64,000 nucleotides of DNA from the NCBI GenBank assembly GCA_025917655.1, contig CP084612.1, positions 2,108,001-2,172,000 of the forward strand. The letters are read 5' to 3'. This document shows positions 43,500-55,163 of this stretch, piece by piece (within the stretch, counting starts at the first letter, position 1; each line of letters opens with the position of its first letter). The stretch comes from Chlorella sorokiniana. Its lineage: Eukaryota; Chlorophyta; Trebouxiophyceae; Chlorellales; Chlorellaceae. Below the pieces are notes generated by a model. That model did not search any database and was not told the origin of the DNA. It saw only the letters and a program-made list of their open reading frames with translations. Position numbers and translations under genes: made by a program.

Positions 43500-45415
43500 T
43501 CACGCCGCCTGCTCCGCGGCGGCCTGGTCCGCCAGCATGCGCACGGCGCCCGCCAGGTCAGCGTGCCCGCCGTCCTCGCTCTGGCTGCTGCCCTCGGCGG
43601 TCACGGCGGCGCTGTCCTCGGGTACGCGGCGTAGTCGTCGTCCAGGGGGCGGCGGGGCGGGCGGGGCGGCGCGCGGCGGCTCCGCCGCCGCCCGCCCAGC
43701 CGCTGCGGCCGCGGCCGCGGCCTCGGCGCCCGGCGCCGGCCCCGCCGCGCCCGCCACCCTGCTTCAGCGGCTCGTACTTGTGCTGCTGCTGCTGCTGCTG
43801 CTGGTGGGGCTGCTGGTGGGCGGGGTGGGGATGAGGCACGGCTTGCAGGCGGGGCGGGCGAGGCGGCGGCGCTTGGGCGTGGCCCGCGCTGCCGCCGTCG
43901 TAGGCGTGCTGCTGGGCCTGGCCGCGGTGCGGCTGCTGCTGCTGGCGGTAGCCTTTCTTCCAGGGCTTCCTGTACTGCTGCTGGGGGTGCTGCTGGTACT
44001 GCTGCGCCGCCTGCTGCGGCGGCGGCGCGTACGCCTCGGCCTCGCCCTCGTCGGCCTCTCCGTCCTGCTGTTGCACGCTGTTGTACTGCTCTGCTTGGTA
44101 CTGCCCAGCCTTCTCGTGGTGCCCGCTGGCCTGCTCGGCAGCCTGGCGCTGCTGCGGCTGCTGGTGCTCTGGCGGCGGCTGGCACGCAGCCTCCTGCAGG
44201 TGGGCCGGGGCAGGCGACGGCGGCAGCTGCCCCTGCGTCGGCTCGCCGCCGGCCTGCTGCTGCGGGGCGTGATGGGGCCGTAGTGCGCCCCCGGCTGCGA
44301 GGCGTACTGCTGCCACTGGCCCTGCAACGGCGGCGGCAGCGGCCCCACGGGCTGCCACACCATGCCCGGGGCGGCGGCGGCGGCAGCTGGCCGTCCTGCT
44401 GTGCCTGCTGCGCCGGCTGCGTGCCGCCATCGGCGCCCTGCCCCGCGTGGTGGGGGTGCGGCGGCAGGGGGCGGTGCAGGTGGCCCAGGGGGCGAGCACG
44501 TAAGGGTAGGGAGGCGGCATGAACTGGCCCGGCTGGCCGGGCGGCGGCGGCGCCGCCCCGGCTGCCCTGGCGGCGGCGGCACCACATACGGGTGCGGCTG
44601 CAGCACCATGATGGGCGGCGGGGGCTGGCCCGCCCTTCCGTCGCCGCCGCCGCCGCCTGCCTCGTGCGCATGCTGGGCCGAGCGCAGCTGCACGTGCAAG
44701 TGCTCCCGCTCGGCTTGGGCGGAGGCCAGGCGGGAGGAAAGCGCGGCGTGCGCCTCCCCCGCCTGCGCCAGCTGCTCGTGCAGCTGGCGCTGCAGCGCCG
44801 CCACGCCCTCCTCGGCCTGCGCCAGCGAGCGGCGCCGCTCCTCCGCCGCCTCCTCCGCCGCTCGCACCTCCAGCTCCCGAGCCGCCAGCGAGCCCGCGTG
44901 GCGGTGCAGACGTGCAGCCTCCTTCTCCGCGGCGGCCTTGGCCTTGGCGGCGTCGCGCTCGCTGCACAGGGGAGGCACGTGGCGAGCGAGCAACAGCGAC
45001 AAGGCGGGTCAGATGGGGGGCGGCGGCAAGGGACGCCCGCGCGGCAGGCCAGGGCGAGTGCTGCGCGAAGCCGACGTTGCGCCCTTCTGGCAGCTGTGGC
45101 TCAGGGCGCCCAACAGGGCGAGGGGCACGTGCTTTGAGCAAAGCGGAAGACAGAGAGTCAGAGGAGTGGCTGGCTGGCACAAGGCGGCGCTCACCGGCGC
45201 TCCAACTCGGCCTCCCGCTGGCCTAAGACTTCTTCCCGCCTATTCAGGTCGTCAATCCTACAACAACAGTAGTAGAATGAGCAACAAAAGTGGGCAGGAA
45301 GCCGCAGGCAGAAAACGGGGGACCTGCACCTGGCATTGCCAGCCTGATCAGGGGCGTCGCACCTGTTCCGGAGCTGGCCATGCAAGACCGCAAACGCCTG
45401 CTCCAGCGCATCCAT
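43500..45415 (-). CDS. Coiled-coil protein with Q/P-rich and RGG-like tail
   Basis: No family is recognised. ATG 45415 starts MDALEQAFAVLHGQLRNR; a second exon gives IDDLNRREEVLGQREAELER; the third, from about 44960, continues a long coiled coil (RDAAKAKAAAEKEAARLHRH; ELEVRAAEEAAEERRRSLAQ; QRQLHEQLAQAGEAHAALSS), about 150 residues in all. After HEAGGGGGDGR comes a Pro/Gln/Tyr-rich low-complexity region (PPPPIMVLQPHPYVVPPPPG; PQQAAQQYQQHPQQQYRKPW) with a seven-Gln run at 43783-43803. Next is an Arg/Gly tract (GGGRGGAGAGRRGRGRGRSG) and an acidic end (EGSSQSEDGGHADLAG) before TGA. Coiled coil plus prion-like and RGG segments is common in RNA-granule proteins; that role is inference. Several frame breaks lie in the GC-rich tail. 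Confidence 0.65.
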
Positions 45416-45764
45416 GGTTGCAAGCGCCGCTGGTCCGCCTCCCAAGCTCAAAGTGAGTTGTCCACTGTGACGCTCTTCTAACGCTGCCAACGATGTATGC
45501 AGAATTTTTGGCACTTTTGCTGGCAGGCAACAACCCTTGAAGCTGGTTCCTCAGTTCTCAATTCCCAGCACGGGAGCACGCTGCACAATTCGCCCCTTGT
45601 GGGCCGCTTTGCGCCTGTTAGCATATGTATAATTGGGTTTCATAACCGAGGAACACGACGCCCACCATCGAACCAAGGCCTGCACTTCTCTCCCCCTCGT
45701 TGCGCCTTCAGGGCGCGCCCTCTGCTGGGCTGGCCCCTCAAATCACCCCGGACCTAGCTGGATC
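45416..45764. promoter_or_regulatory. Shared divergent promoter region, coiled-coil gene / Ku70
   Basis: The starts are 349 bp apart and the genes diverge. A short AT-rich element, catatgtataattggg near 45620, lies about 140 bp before the Ku70 start and is the best TATA-like candidate. The evidence is weak. Confidence 0.4.
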
Positions 45765-48700
45765 ATGGATGAGTGGAATGAGGCAATCTTCGGCGAGGGG
45801 TTTGAGGAGGAAGAGGTATGGTTTCTGATCGCTGGCACCTCTGTGCAGCGGAGGCAGCTGCCTGCATTGTTTACGGCAGGCAATCACAAACCAAGGAGAG
45901 CGCCTGCGTCTTCAAGGCCTTCAGCACACTTCCCCAGCGCACCCGCCCCCTGCCGCCGCTGCATCGCGACTGTCCTGCCCGCTTCGTGAGCAGGAGTTTG
46001 AGCCCTCCAAGGAGCAGCTCTTCTTCCTAATCGATGCATCTGCACCCATGCTGGAGCCTTGCGAGGCTGATGACGGCGGCAACGAGGGCGACCAGGCACG
46101 CGCTGCTGCACAGCTTCAGCCTTCCCGCCGATGGGCGCCACTTTGCCCGAGTCTTTGCCTGCCTCTCCCATCAGCTTGTTTACGCGCTGTCCAGAGCTGC
46201 CTCCACGATCGGCTGCGATTGAGACTTTGCTCCAGCTGGACAGCACCCACCTGGCCCCGCCCTGCTGTTGCAGGGCTTTGAGGGGCTGACGTGGCTGGAA
46301 GCCGGGGTGAAGGTGGCGGTGCACATCATGCGCCAGAAGATCATCTCCGGCTCGCGCGACGAGGCCGCTGTGCTGCTGTACAATGCGGTGCGTCCATGCC
46401 TGGCATGCTGGGCTGCCCCTGGGCTCTGAGATGCAGCGCACAGCTGTGCGGCAGCAGGGTTGGCGGAGCTGCAGCCAACTGCCCGTCGTCGGCAGCGGAA
46501 CGAATTGTTTGTTGTTAAGATCTGTTTGCGACCGGGCTGGAACTTTTGTTGTGTTCAAGTTTACATCTCCCTGCAGGCGACCACCACCACCATTAAAGAG
46601 CTGGGAGAGTTCAGCGGCTGCTACCAGCTGCAGGCGGGTGCCCCTGCTTCTGCGGCTGCTGCTGCTAGTACCGTGATAGTAACACGCTGGTGCTGCTACT
46701 GCTGCTGCTGCTGCTGCCCCTGCCCGTGTGAGCGCGGCTGCCAACGCTGCCAACCCGCTGCACCAAGCACCCCAGCAGTGCGCGGCGCTGCTTGGCAGCG
46801 GTCTGTGAGATGCCTCGCTGTGCAAATGCTCTGGTGGAGCAATGGCTGATTATTGCCACCTTTGCACTTACCGGCGCTGCACTCTATGCAATGCAGGACC
46901 TGGAGCAGCCGGGGGCAGATGCTGTGCAGCGGTTGGAGGCCTTCTCAGGTGGGGGTGCCGCCATCAGGAAACAGCGGGCTCGCTGCCGCCGCCTGCCGCC
47001 ACGCCGCTGCTCTCCAGCCTGCTTATTGCCCTTGTACAGGACCTGCCGCCAGCTGCAGCACGCAACGTGGCCATCCTGCCGGCGCTGTTGCCTGCCCTGT
47101 TGCAGTGGAGGCTTTCGACCGCAAGATCCGTTCCGGGGACGACCCGGCCGCCAGCCTCATCGGCGCCTTTTGGATGGCCAAGTCACTGATGGCCCGTGAG
47201 AAAACGTGGGTGCTGCTTGCTGGATCTTCTTTCTTTCTTCGTCCCCAAGCTGGCAGCGTGGTGTTCTGGAAACCTTGAGTAGTTGGCATACCATCCACAT
47301 CCCTGGCGAACTCCGCCTGGCTGCGTGATGCTGCCTGCCCCGAAACAGCTGCTGTCCGCCGCCGTGAACTACCCACCACCCACCCTCCGCATGTGTCCCT
47401 TGTCTCGCTGCGCAGGCTAAGGCTACACGCCGCATCCTTGTCTTCACGCGCAACCAGGAGCCCTTCCCGCGCTTCGACAAGGGGCACGACCCCTCGCGCT
47501 CGTGGTGAGCCCCGCAGCGCGTGCTGTGCGTGCTGCGTGGTGTGCCCGCTGAGCTTCTTGCAACTTGCAACCTGTGCCTTGCTACAGCGGCGTGTTGCTG
47601 TGTGCGTTGAGGCTGTTGCAACCTGCTATGCCTGCTTTGTCTGCTGCGTTTTCTGTGTGGCATGCTGCGCTGCGCCCCTGCCTGCCCTGCATGCCAACCG
47701 CTGACCCCTGCTTGGACAGGACACCCACACGCGCACGCACACTCCCCATCGTTTGCAGGCGCACCCTGCAGGCTCATTTGCGGGACCTGCAGGAGCGTTC
47801 TGCTGGTGTAGAGCTCTACCCCATGGTACCGCCCGGTCAAACCTTTGACCTTGAACCTTTCTGGCGGGGAGTGAGTGACCGTTGGGGATTTGTGGCGTGC
47901 ATGTGGGCTCCTACATGTCTCACTGCTGGGCCTGTGGATGCAGTTGTGTGTTTGTATGAGATAAGGATTGGCTCAGCAATGCGCAGCCAGGACCCTTGCA
48001 AGCTCTGTGCTGACCTTGCACCAGCACCCAAGACCAGCACGCTGCTCCCGCTCCAAGCCTCCGCCGCCTGCCGCCACGCTCTCCATCTGCGGAACTCTTA
48101 CTTGTCCCGCCTGCGCTGCACATGTGTACCGCAGGTACTGCAGTATCTGCGTGGAGGGGGCGGCGAAGAGGGCGAGGAGGAGGAGGCGCAGCAGGTCTTC
48201 CGATTGCGGGTGAGCTCTGGGCAGGCGGCGCCGCCCTGCTGCGGCTTGCCCTGCGTTGTTGCTTTCGGTGTTTGGCTGGCTGCACACCCTCTTGCGCCAG
48301 CGGGCCTCGTGCATCGTCAGCACGCCCATGTTGTCTTCAATAGGTTCCACATCAACAATTGAGTGTGGGTCATGTTTTGGCTGGCCTCTGCACAGGATCT
48401 CTTCACCGTCGTGCGCTCGAAGGCCCACCGCAAGCGGTCTGTGGGGTCGCTGCGCTGGGCCCTGGGGGCGGCCTGGACCTGACGGTGAAGCTGTACCAGC
48501 TGCTGCAGCCGCAGAAGGCGCCGGGGGTAAGGATGGTGGCAGCGGCAGCTTCTGAGCAGCTGTTGGGAAGTCGCTGGCAAGGATGCTGGGCGTGAGGCCA
48601 GGGCAGCCGTAAGGAGAGGGAGGCAGAGCCCCGGGGGAGCAAGAGCAGGAGCCCCTCCTGCCAGTCGACACGGTTGTATTAAGCGGTTGGTTCTCATCTG

Positions 48701-51700
48701 TGCCAGCCGCCCTTCCGGACATTGCCACTCGCAAGCGGAATGTGCCGCCCTTGTTACCTCCCCATCGTCGCAGCTCTTGCACATCTCGGGGCGGACGGGC
48801 CACGAGGTGAAGGCGGCCACGGGCCAGGTGGACGTCTTCACAGGTGAGCTGCCAGCTCTTTTGGGCGACGGTAGCCTGCCGCAGTCTGGCTTGCTGCCTT
48901 GCGGCTCTTCTCGCTGTCTCCAACTCAGCTGCTGTGCCGGAGACATGAGGGCAGCGCCCTTTCTCGCTCGCTCCAGGCGCGGTGCTGGCGCCTGGCGACA
49001 TCCGGCAGTACTTTTTCAAGAAGGTGGAGAGGTACCCAAAGGTGCGCGCTGCGGCGGCGCTTGCAGCATCCCCCGCACCCCCCATCCCACCCGCCTGTTC
49101 TACAGCCAACACCGTCCCCAACACCCTTTGCCCCGCAGGTGTACATGTCTCGCGAGGAGATTGCCGCCATCAAGGGCCAGGGGCGGGCGGGGATGACCCT
49201 GCTGGGTTTCAAGCCTGTCAGGTGACCCGGCGCGGCAACACTGGGAATGTGCATCGCTTGCTATGGTGCAGGCGCGGTGTGTCGGCTACCGTCGCTGCAT
49301 GCACGCTGCTGCCGCGCAGCTGCCACAGCCGGCTGGGCACACCCCGCCCGTGGCGCAGCTTTCGTGCTGCCCCAGTACCTGACTGTTCGCTTTTTTATGT
49401 GTTTTGTCCTGTCCACCTTCCCCGCAGCTGCCTCAAGGAGCACCACAACTTCCGCAACTCCACCTTCATGTACCCGGGTGGGTGGCTCTTTGTTGAGGGC
49501 CCTGGCACGCGCTGGTGTGGCAGCGCTGACGTGGCTGCGGCGAGGCCTCGCTGCCTTGCTCTCTTCAGGGGCACAAGAGCATGGCTTAGCGCGTTTGCCT
49601 CTTTTACCCTTAAACACCCCTCCCCCTCCCCCACCCCCTTCGTCCTTGCCGCCGTCAGATGAAAAGGCGCAGGCGGGCAGCGCCACCTGCTTCATCGCGC
49701 TGTGGCAGGCCATGCGTGAGGTGCGCAGCCCGGGGGCCACCCTGCCGCAGCAGGCTCAGCAGGTTCAGCAGCCCCAGGCGCTCGGCGCTCGAGTGTGCCC
49801 CCTATTCAAAGCTGCAAGCCCAAGCGCTGCAGCAGCCATGCTCCGCCGCTCCATAGCTGAGCTGTCCTACCGCTTGCATGGGCACATCCCTAACCCCTTT
49901 ACCCATCCTCACACCCACTCTGCCGCCACCACCGCGCGCAGAGTGGCACCATGGCGCTGTGCACGCTGGCCGCCACGAGGGCTCGCTCCCCCGCCCTGGT
50001 CGCGCTGCTGCCTCAGGAGGAGGTGCTGTATGACGACGACACGCAGGTCGGGCTGCGATAGCAGCAGCGATGTCAGCAAGCAGCACTGCGTGTGCTGCAG
50101 GGAGGGTGGGGGCGGCTGCGTCAAGGCAACAGCGGCCGCGGCGCAAGGGCTATGGGGAGTTGGCTACCAGCAGAACCAGGGCCGGCCCGGCCGGAACCCC
50201 TGCATTCCCCGTTATGCTCGACGTTGCAGCCTGGTTTGGCTCACGTACTGCCTTTGCGCAATGCAGGCGGTACCGCCCGGCTTCCAGCTGGTCTACCTCC
50301 CCTTCCACGACGACATCCGCTCCCCGGAAGCCCACCCCGACTTTGTGGGCGCAGTGGTGAGTTACTGAGTTCTTCTTCTTCCCCTGAATTATCTTGCTGC
50401 GCGGTTGCTTTTGTCATGGAAGCTGGGCCAGCCTCAGGCAGGAGCCAGCCCAATGTGCGCTTCATGCCTCTGTTGCTGCCACACTGCTCTCCTTGCGTAG
50501 TAAAGTGGAATGTTCCTCTAGCGCCGCCGTAATGTGGATCAGCTGAGTTGCGTGATCATCCTGTGTGTCTAACAAGGAGCCTGCCCTCCACCCCACCCCC
50601 TTCCTGCAGCGCCACCCCCCAGCGAGGCCCAGGTGGCTGCGGCGGAGGTGCTGCTGGCGGAGCTGCAGCTGACCGAGTTTGACTGCCGCGCTGTGCTGAA
50701 CCCTGCGCTGCAGCGGCACTACGAGGTGGGCAGAGTACTGCCTGCAGCCGGTGCATGGGGTGGGGTCGGCTGCACGCTGGCAGCATATGCCCCCAGCGCC
50801 CACTGAGAGCCTCTCTCACCCACCTTGGTCCTTGTTTCTCTCAAACCGAGCTGGTTTGTGACGCTCTCTATCCTCCTGGGCCCGCAAGGAGACCCCTTCT
50901 GCGACGCAACCACCCGCACACACTTGCATTTGCCCCAGGCCAAGCCCCACTCACACCCCATCCCCTGCCGCCAGGTGCTCGAGTCACTGGCGCTGGACGA
51001 GGCGCCGCCGCCGCTTGAGGACTCGGCTGTGGGGGACCCCACCTTGCCTGCCTGGGAGGAGGAGGCCGGGAGGAGGCTGACGCAGAGGAGGCGGAGGCGG
51101 TGGCCGCCCGCATGGCGGCAATCCTCGGGTTCAAGGTGCGTCGAGCTGCTTGCGCGTTGCCTGATGCCGGGCTGCAGGCGCAGCTGCGAGGGCAGCGCAG
51201 CGGTGTGGGGCGCTGCTAGCAGCGCTACACAGCTTTCTGAAGCGCTGCTGTATATGGCGAAAGCTGTCGCTGGCCCTGCCTGAGCAGGATGCGGTGGGGC
51301 TGGGCGAGGAGGAGGCCAAGAAGGGCGCCCCAAAGAAGCGAGCGGTGGAGGCGCTTGGCGGCGACGCGCTGGCGGCGCTGGGAGTGGAGGTGGGCATGGC
51401 GGCCATCTTGCTGTGTTGATGGTGGTTTTGAAGGGTTTGGGCGCCAGGCTGTCTCTGAGTGGCATCAGCACCGCTGCCTTCATCGCCCCATCCTGGAAGC
51501 AGGGGTAGGGGCAGCGCAGGGCCCTGGGACAGTGCCTGCTGGGCTGAGTGCCTTGCGGAGCGCTCGAGTCGCTGCCTTGCGCCGGCGGGGCGATGCCGCT
51601 GCGACTCTGCTTAGGTTGCCGCCTGCTCCAGCAACTGCCAGCGGAGTCAGTGCGACCCCTGTGTCCCTGTGCTGGCCAGGCAAAGGCGGCGGCGGGGGCG

Positions 51701-51814
51701 CTCAAGAGCCTCACCAACGACCAGCTCAAGGCGTGGCTGCGCGCACACGGCTGCCCAGTGGGAGGGAAGAAGGAGGAGCTGATTGCGCGCGTGAACATCA
51801 AGCTGGGGCTGTGA
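45765..51814 (+). CDS. KU70: Ku70 DNA end-binding subunit with C-terminal SAP domain
   Basis: Ku70 pairs with Ku80 to ring broken DNA ends and start non-homologous end joining in the nucleus. ATG 45765 opens an acidic N-terminus (MDEWNEAIFGEGFEEEE). The vWA-like domain begins EQLFFLIDASAPMLEP and continues GVKVAVHIMRQKIISGSRDE, VLQDLEQPG-type QDLEQPGADAVQRLEAF, RILVFTRNQEPFPRFDKG and VELYPMVPPGQTFDLEPFW. The Ku core follows: LHISGRTGHEVKAATGQVDV, APGDIRQYFFKKVERYPKVY, MTLLGFKPV, EHHNFRNSTFMYPG, GSATCFIALWQAM, VPPGFQLVYLPFHDDIR and FDCRAVLNPALQRHYEV. The last exon is a SAP domain (LKSLTNDQLKAWLRAHGCPV, GGKKEELIARV), as in plant and animal Ku70. About 18 exons. A TGTAA lies 80 nt after the stop. 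Confidence 0.92.
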
Positions 51815-52140
51815 GGCCGTGAAGCCAGCGGGCGCGGTGCGGGTGCAGAGCGCGGCAAAAGAGAGAGGAAAGAATCGAGTGTTGGTTTTGCTCTGTAAAC
51901 TTGCGAGGATGGGGCAGATGAGGCTTGCGCGGTAGACCGCTACACAGCCCTTTACTGGCAGCCTTCAGAGGACATGCAAAGCAGCCCCGTCCTGCCAGGG
52001 CGAGACGGGCGGCAGTGTACCGCGTCATGATTGCTCTGATGGGCTTTTAATGCGGCACCCGTTCGTCGCTACCGTGTTTGGTGAAGTAGTGTCCACATGA
52101 TCAACCGCCGGCTGTTTGCAGGCGCGTGATCGCTCTGCTC
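51815..52140. other. Ku70 3' UTR and ANK-2 upstream region
   Basis: About 330 bp between two plus-strand genes. It contains the Ku70 poly(A) signal at 51894 and ends at the ANK-2 start. No further feature is seen. Confidence 0.45.
51894..51898 (+). terminator. TGTAA poly(A) signal of Ku70
   Basis: TGTAA occurs 80 nt after the Ku70 stop, the typical place for the green-algal poly(A) signal. Confidence 0.65.
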
Positions 52141-54598
52141 ATGGCGCGCCGCAGCTTTCAGGTGCGAGCACGGTTTGAATCGGTTGACAAAGCCAACGCG
52201 CGATGCTTGTTGCGTTATGCCCATGTCGTCGGCCAGCGCCGTGTTGCCTACCCTGCTGAACGTGCCTCCCCCTGCTCCCAAATAGGTCGCCTACTCCGAC
52301 AGCAGCGGCACGCAGCATACTGTGACAGGGCTGCTGTCTGCCCGGGATGCTGGAATCATTTGCAACGCACTAGCGAGTGAGTGTGCTGGGATTCTGGGGC
52401 GGATGAGACGCCGCAAACACGTCCGTGTGGCCAGGTGACGCTGTCGCGCGGCACCCACCAGCTCTGCCACTCCCACCGCAGTCAAGGAGGCGCTAGATTC
52501 CGGGAAGGCCTGAAGGGGGCACCCAGGTGCGTCCGCACTGCAAGCAAGCAGGGGTGCTTGTCGAAACGAATCAAACCTCTGCATCGCTCACCCTTGCTCG
52601 TGCTCTCTGTGCAGGCTGGACCTGGCTTGGCAGACCGCCCTTGCTGGCGACGCCCTGTCTTTTCCTCAGCTGGTGCAGCAGCTGCAGAGCTGTGTTGATG
52701 CGGTGCGCCAGATGGCAGGTGGGCACCGCATGGGGGCAAGGGTCTCGTGCACCGGGGTGTGTGACGTCGACATGCCGCCGGGGCCGCTGGCTGGACGGCT
52801 TCTCCTTGCCATGCAGAGGAGCGTTTCGAGCAGTCGAGCATCTTAGACAAACCCAACATATCCTTTAAACACACAACTCTGCAGAAAATACTGATGCAAC
52901 GTCCACGCTGCTGGCTGAGCCTGAGGCTGCGGCAGCGCATGGCCAGACTGGCTGCACCCTGCTGATAGCAGCACATGAGCGGCAGCAGCTGGCGGCGGCG
53001 CGCGTGCTGGTTCTGGCAGCTGCGGGCAGCACGGCATCACTGCGCTTGGGCTTGCAGCGCTTGCTGCTTGATGCAGTTGAGGCGAGCAATCAGCGGCAGC
53101 TGCAGGCGCTGCTGTGGGTGGCGGCGGCTGGCGATGCAGGCGTCCCTTCGCTGCTCATGGGTATCAGCGATGGGGAAGGTCGCTCCCTGCTCGATGTGGC
53201 GATGGACAACATGCAGGCGGACATTGCGCGCTGCTGGTGCAGGCTGCGCCGCAGCTGGCCACGCACCCTGCACACGATGGGGAGACACCGCTGCACGATA
53301 TGGCGAGCACGAGATTAGACGAGGAGCAGATGGAGCTGCTGCAGCTGCTGCTGGCCGTGCCTGGAGCTGCAGAGGCTGTGGATGGCAGCGGGCAGACCCC
53401 TCTCCACGTGGCCTGCGCAAATGATCTGGTCGAGGATGAGATGGATGGCCTTGCGCTCATAGCAGCTGCAGCGCCCGCCGCCGTCAGCTTGGCAGACAAA
53501 GTTGGCGACACGCCCGTCCACCTTGCTGTGAGGAACGAAGATTACGTGTTGCAGGCCTTGGTGGAAGCAGCGCCAGCACAGGTGGCAGCCACGCTCACAG
53601 CCGCCACAGGCCAGCAGACGCCGCTGGCGCTGGCCGTTGGGCAGTGTGACTGGGCCTCTGTGGCTCAGCTGCTGCAGGCAGTGCTGCATTCCAGCAACGG
53701 CGACGGCCAGGACGGCCCAGACATCGCCTTGCAGCTGCTGCTCCAAGCGTGTCCAGACCCCGCCAACCTTGGTGTGCCTGGAGACGACGGACGCAACATC
53801 GTCCATGCAGCTGCCCGCCTTTCGACTGCTGGGGTGCTGCACCAGCTGCTGGCGGCACGGCTGGGCGATGTGACGGCAGTCGATGAGTATGGAGGCACGC
53901 CGCTTCATGATGCGGCGTGCTGTGGCAGCACGGAAGCGGTACGCTTACTGCTGGGCGCTGCCCCTTCAACAGCGGCTGTCGCGAACGGCGATGGGCAGAC
54001 GCCGTTGCACGTGGCGGCCCAGGAGGGCTGTCTGGATGTTGTGAAGCTGCTGCTTGCGGCTGCGCCTCAGACCGCGTCGGTTGCAGATGAGGAAGGGCAG
54101 CTGCCACTTCACTGCGCTGCCAATTGCAGCGGCCACCCCGCTGTAGTGGCGGCGCTGTTGGAAGCGGCCCCTCATGCCGCTAGTCTCACCGCAGAGGACG
54201 GCTTCACTCCTTTGGAGCTTGCCTTTCAATGTGGCAACACAGCAGCAGCTTGCGTCCTGCTAGAAGGCAACAGCACTCCAGTGGCGCTGGCAGCCCTGGC
54301 AGCAGCCCCGCCAGGCATGCAACACCTTTTTGCCCACGTCATTGCCGCCCGCCTACCGCTGAGCGCGGCGGAGTGGAACCGGGTGCCCAGCCCCTGCCCT
54401 GGGCTCGGCCGCGGTCTGCCCGCAGCCCTGCAGCATTCCCAGGAGCAGGCGCGGCAGCTGCTGCGGTGCCTGCCTGCGGCGGAGGCTGATCGGCTGCGTG
54501 CTGCGGCGCTGGCGCTGGTGCGAGCACAGCGGCGGAACCGCGTCTCCCTGCCTGCGCCGGTTCTGGGCCGCATCCTTTCGCTTGCCCTTCCCATTTAA
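52141..54598 (+). CDS. Ankyrin-repeat protein ANK-2 with conserved C-terminal module
   Basis: The exon plan equals ANK-1 and ANK-3. Exon 1 is 52141-52161 (MARRSFQ). Exon 2 is 52286-52376 (VAYSDSSGTQHTVTGLLSAR, DAGIICNALA). Exon 3 begins KEALDSG and needs one lost G to go on as EGL. Exon 4 is LDLAWQTALAGDALSFPQLV, QQLQSCVDA. The long exon 5 starts near 52885. It is shorter than in ANK-3 at its beginning (ENTDATSTLLAEPEAAAAHG, then TLLIAAHERQQLAAARVLVL) and carries about eight ankyrin units, for example GETPLHDMAS, QTPLHVACAND, DTPVHLAVRNED, GTPLHDAACCGSTEAVRLLL and QLPLHCAANCSGHPAVVAAL. The end is the family module: IAARLPLSAAEWNRVPSPC, GLGRGLPAALQHS, QARQLLRCLPAAEADRL, SLPAPVLGRILSLALPI, TAA. 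One frame step near 53230 fits one lost G. Inference: a protein-binding adaptor. Confidence 0.8.
53942..54222 (+). repeat. 281-bp block nearly identical to 57063-57343
   Basis: Aligned at a constant offset of 3121 bp, this part of ANK-2 differs from ANK-3 at one base only (gcgaacgg against gcggacgg). Just upstream there are about seven differences in 90 bp, and downstream sequence is also less similar. Confidence 0.9.
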
Positions 54599-55163
54599 GC
54601 TTCCTGCACGTTGTCTCTACAAGAGCAGCTGCCAGGCCTAGTCACATGTGTCCAGTGCTGCTATGGCGGTCACGTGGGGGCAGCGGCTGCAGCACCCGCA
54701 GCTGCCTGCACGCATAGGTCCCCGTGGGACCCAGCCTGGCTCTAGTTATGTTTGTTTATGTTTGGTAACTGCCACACTATGATCAACTATCTGTCTGCGT
54801 TTCGGCACTTGGATTGCCTCCACTATCCAGTACCCAGCTAAGCGGACCCCGCTTCACGTTGGGGCGATGGTCTCACCCCGCCGCCTTGCCGCTCTCCCAG
54901 CCACTGGGACCCTTGATGCAACCCCCCAGTGAATTATGCACTAAAGTTTCCTGATATATGCAAAGGTTACAGCGTGCTCCCAGCGACGACGAAACGATGC
55001 CTTTTGAAAGAATGGCAGGTCAGCAGCGCTCTGTACCGCGTGTCTGCTGGAGGCAGATGTCCTGGTCTGGAGAGCGCACACTTCACATCGGTTAGAGTTT
55101 AGTGTTGCCGATTCCCGCGCCAAACGGCTCCCAGCTGTGTCCTCCAGGCGTGATCGCATCGCC
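54599..55163. other. Space between ANK-2 and ANK-3
   Basis: About 565 bp, lower in GC than the genes (for example around 54745-54800 and 54935-54965). It should hold the ANK-2 3' UTR and ANK-3 promoter. No motif is convincing. Confidence 0.45.

Noticed and set aside
45655-45675. Reverse-strand B-box-like GGTTCGATGG resembling part of a tRNA gene
   Set aside because: No A box at the right distance and no pairing acceptor or anticodon arms around it; it lies in the Ku70 upstream region.
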